Assembly (NCBI GenBank): GCA_014529385.2
Contig: CM043949.1
Coordinates: 143,671,242-143,735,241, forward strand
Source: Adiantum capillus-veneris
Taxonomy: Eukaryota > Streptophyta > Polypodiopsida > Polypodiales > Pteridaceae
Length of the DNA stretch: 64,000 nt
Direction: 5' to 3'
Under the pieces are notes generated by a model. It did no database searches and had not been told where the DNA came from. It saw nothing but the letters and a program-made list of their open reading frames with translations. The translations under genes were made by a program, and so were the position numbers. Shown in pieces: positions 61,096 through 64,000 of this stretch (its first letter is position 1; each line of letters opens with the position of its first letter).

Positions 61096-61289
61096 TTGCA
61101 AGCTTCACGAAGCTTTTTCTTCTATTGTTGTAATCATTCAGGCAATCTTTTGTAATCATTCTATGTAATCAAACTAAAATATTTATTGCTTTGTGTATTT
61201 TCAACCACGTACATCAATTGTATACAAGATGTGTAACAAGAAAATGATAAACAACACGACAAAGAGTGACATAGAGAAAAGAGAGACAT

Positions 61290-62413
61290 CATCATGACAA
61301 GAACTACATCATCTCGTGGCCAAAAAAACAAATTGGATTACAACTACATTGTATCAAAAGTGATTTCAAACAATATCACACAATCAAACACCGGAACCAT
61401 GTTATCAACCTCTTTCATGACTGAACATTTTGAAGCCACCTCCCACTCTGATTCCCCGTCACTTTGCGCCTCAGCAATCTCATGTGTTTTTTTATACCAA
61501 AGCATTGTTTTGCAGCTCTAATCGGAATGTTGGTTTGGAGCATGTAACAATCTCATAACACATATACCAAAGCCTCAGCTCGTTCTGGCCGTAATCCATT
61601 TATCTTTTTAGTGTGTAGGAATTCAAATGCAGACCAACTCCTCTTGCAACTACCACTTGAAGTAGCAATAGATAATACTCTAATAGCTCAATGTTGCAAT
61701 TCTATCTTCTCTCCACCATATTCTTTTCACACATAGGCACGCTGACTTTTTTATGGTGTCCATGTGCCAAGGATCACCAACCATACCCTATTTGCATAGC
61801 GTGTTGGTGAAATGCATCTTTCCCTCCATCATGCCCTAATACTTCATGCACATAGTTTTGAACCCACACATCACTACAGAATTAGATGAATGTTCATGGA
61901 GTTGAAATTTTGTATCCAAAGAAAATGTTGTGCTATGTAATGGTGTATGCATTTACACCCATCAGGATTCTGCACATGAAACCTAAAATGTTTTGTTTCT
62001 TCTAGTATAGCCTCAAAATTCCTTAAGCTTATCAATAACTTATGACATATACCAATACACCTTCCAAAAACCAAAAGAGTCTTTATCCACCAAGAGCATC
62101 AAGTCAACAAATGGTTTAGTAACATTGACAACCTTATTCACATTCCTCCAATACATAGGTAATTAACAAGTTGATTAACCCTAAATTTTGTAGCTTGATC
62201 GTTGGAATATTAACTAAGCCATGCATCCCGTCACCTGTCGGCAACTATCTCCACCAACACATGTTGAACCTTTTTCAACATCAATAACACATAATACACA
62301 GTAGCAAACCTATTCGCACAAAAGATTTGTAATGCCTTATTAGGTGACTTTGTTTTGAATATGGCATATGAAAACTGATGCTCACTAATGAATTTTACTA
62401 TTGTGTTTTCTTC
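61290..62413 (-). pseudogene. hAT-family transposase relic (DUF659 and dimerisation ends)
   Basis: Minus strand. Near its 5' side (62,390-62,240): NTIVKFISEHQFSYAIFK and ALQIFCANRFATVYYVLLML, a match to the DUF659-type core of plant hAT transposases with its TRFAT signature. Near the 3' side (about 61,680-61,570): SGSCKRSWSAFEFLHTKK and INGLRPERAEALVYV, the C-terminal dimerisation (hATC) motif, where C-K-R-S-W-S corresponds to the usual C-E-R-N-W-S. An acidic tail (SDGESEWEVASK) follows around 61,460. Many stops and frameshifts lie between. The N-terminal BED finger is not visible; unrelated sequence begins at 62,414. Confidence 0.72.
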
Positions 62414-64000
62414 TGTGAGATCCCCAACCCACCAAGACCGAAATTGGGATGGGGTCCTTGACAGGTCTCTAGGCCTAATAAAAAGCAAAGTCTCTAAACA
62501 AGAAAAATCCAAGGAATAGACCTTTACCATTGACAATGGTTTGAGTCTATAACCCTAGAAGAAGACCTAGTCCTCTCTCACAGCGGAAACGGGACAACAT
62601 ATTAAAAGTCCAAACCTATTTCGGCCCAATAACTTCCACAAGTTGGCTGAGGTATCCTCAACCAACGCTTTTTTCCCCCAAATAGATGTGAGGGCACAGC
62701 CGCTCGTGGACTCCTCTTCCAAGTGAAGAAGTTTTCTAATTGTTTTTAGTGCGTAGGGGCGGATAGTTACTTGACTAATCAGGCCCACCCGTTCATGATT
62801 GACAACCTTAGTCAATCCCCACGTACCACCCCGCACTCACACATTATCCTTTTGTTTTCTAATTACTATCACATTCTTATCACAATTAAAATAATGATTC
62901 TTTTTATCTTTCATAACAGTAATTCATTAAACAACCCTTGTTAGCAGTATTGAAAACATTCGTTTAGCAAGCAGACATATTTAAACTTAAGACACGGTAC
63001 TGTCAATCAAAACATTGTCCATAATAACCATGACCAGTACTCTTCTTGTCTCAAGAGCACCTAAGGGTGAAAAACGACACCCATTCCTTGTTCACAATCC
63101 AGGGTGGATAAACCCCCACCCAAGGTTCGGGGTGCCCATATACCAAACCAGTTTCCCATACAACCAGGTGGCTTCCCTAGGATAAAAACGGTATCCCAAC
63201 TTATGTAGAAAGATCAAGACATGACACGTAGTAGAAACTCATCGTTCATGGGGGGTAACCGACTTATCCGTGGTTTGGAAAGCCATCATTATTCATCAAG
63301 GAGTCGGAGGTTTCTTGAGACAAGTTGTCTTAAGGATGATCGAACATTCTTTCCTAGGTCAACCAGTCTTAGCCCAAACAATTCTTTCCTAATTACAAAC
63401 AATGCACATTGGTTTCTTGGAAGTTACCTTTCGTTTTCAGCCAATTATTTCTTTTCTGATTCTTACTCACTCCTTATGTATGCAATGTTAACTTAAAAAA
63501 GAACTTAAACTAGTCAAATACTTAATTGCATAATGGAAAACCCACCTGGGACTGATCGGCCATCTGCTACTGCATTGGCGCCTGAAGACTCTCCTTCGTA
63601 GGCCTACTACTAGGCCCAGCCTCATGATCATGGGACACCCTAGCCCTCTTGTGAGTTGCATCGTCCTCATCAGACTGAGTATTTCCTCGGGTCCTCTTTG
63701 AGCCATAGTGATAGCCTTATAAAAAGATGCTTAATCAATTAGAGAATTAATTGAATAATCTCTCTTATTTCTTTTACCCAAAAATAGAGATTTTTGGACT
63801 TAGTAAATATTTGTGATAAATATCTGGGTGAGATATTTTTATCTTAACTTTTTGGTAGTATTATTGTTCTCCCATAATTATCCTATAATTACTATACTAT
63901 TTTACTAATTTTCTTATTTAATTTTTCTTCAAAAATATCCTAATTTAGCTTTAGTAATTTATGAATTACTTATCTCTCATAAAATATTTATCTTTGATAA
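62414..64000. other. Unclassified right end, possible insertion into the hAT relic
   Basis: The hAT reading stops exactly before TGTGAGATCCCC at 62,414, which looks like an LTR or element start, but I cannot find its other end or a target-site duplication. Up to about 63,200 the sequence is less AT-rich, with no credible ORF. At 63,590-63,710 the minus strand has a hydrophilic reading with SDEDDATHKRARVSHDHEAG and SSRPTKESLQAP that looks protein-like but is unrecognised. From 63,710 to the end it is very AT-rich with nothing identifiable. Confidence 0.4.

Noticed and set aside
61262-61521. 75-codon plus-strand ORF
   Set aside because: Antisense to the readable acidic tail and flank of the hAT transposase relic; no motif of its own.

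Overview
The window is nuclear DNA of a land plant, made almost entirely of transposable elements. The evidence is Ty3/Gypsy and Ty1/Copia LTR retrotransposons, Harbinger, hAT and MITE-type DNA transposon remains, long CT/GA/TA/GT microsatellites, a spliced SEC14-like gene relic and a nuclear copy of plastid psbM. The psbM copy keeps an ACG start, which hints at (but does not prove) a fern or another seed-free plant with heavy plastid RNA editing. No intact host gene was found.

Layout. Positions 1-330 end one contig, followed by a 200-N gap. Positions 531-49,653 form one contig with the structure R-U-R': about 19.6 kb (531 to ~20,252) recurs as a direct copy at 30,171-49,653, separated by about 9.9 kb of single-copy sequence. 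R holds a Harbinger transposase relic, a complete but heavily stopped Gypsy element (Gypsy-1, with an extra ORF after integrase), several kb of unrecognised sequence with microsatellites and palindromes, and the 5' part of a second Gypsy element (Gypsy-2). U holds the rest of Gypsy-2, its 3' LTR, an integrase scrap, the psbM copy, a SEC14-like gene relic and a MITE. R' ends inside a CT microsatellite at a second 200-N gap. The copies differ by scattered SNPs, many 1-bp homopolymer indels, a ~270-bp deletion between two CT tracts and a ~67-bp indel, so this is either a recent tandem duplication or an assembly artefact.

Positions 49,854-64,000 belong to another contig. It carries a protein-kinase fragment, a nested Copia complex (50,711-60,677) and a hAT transposase relic. 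In the complex, minus-strand Copia-2 has matching LTRs and an ATTTT target-site duplication, but its zinc-knuckle/protease/integrase block is inverted. The younger plus-strand Copia-1 (52,386-57,717, duplication GGTGG) is inserted in the gag part of that inverted block.

Functionally this is an archive of element insertion and decay. The most informative features are the R-U-R' contig, the scrambled Copia-2, an inverted solo LTR of Gypsy-2 inserted in Gypsy-2's own reverse transcriptase, the deamination-like decay of Gypsy-1 and its unassigned 3' ORF. I did not find a convincing new defence or metabolic system.
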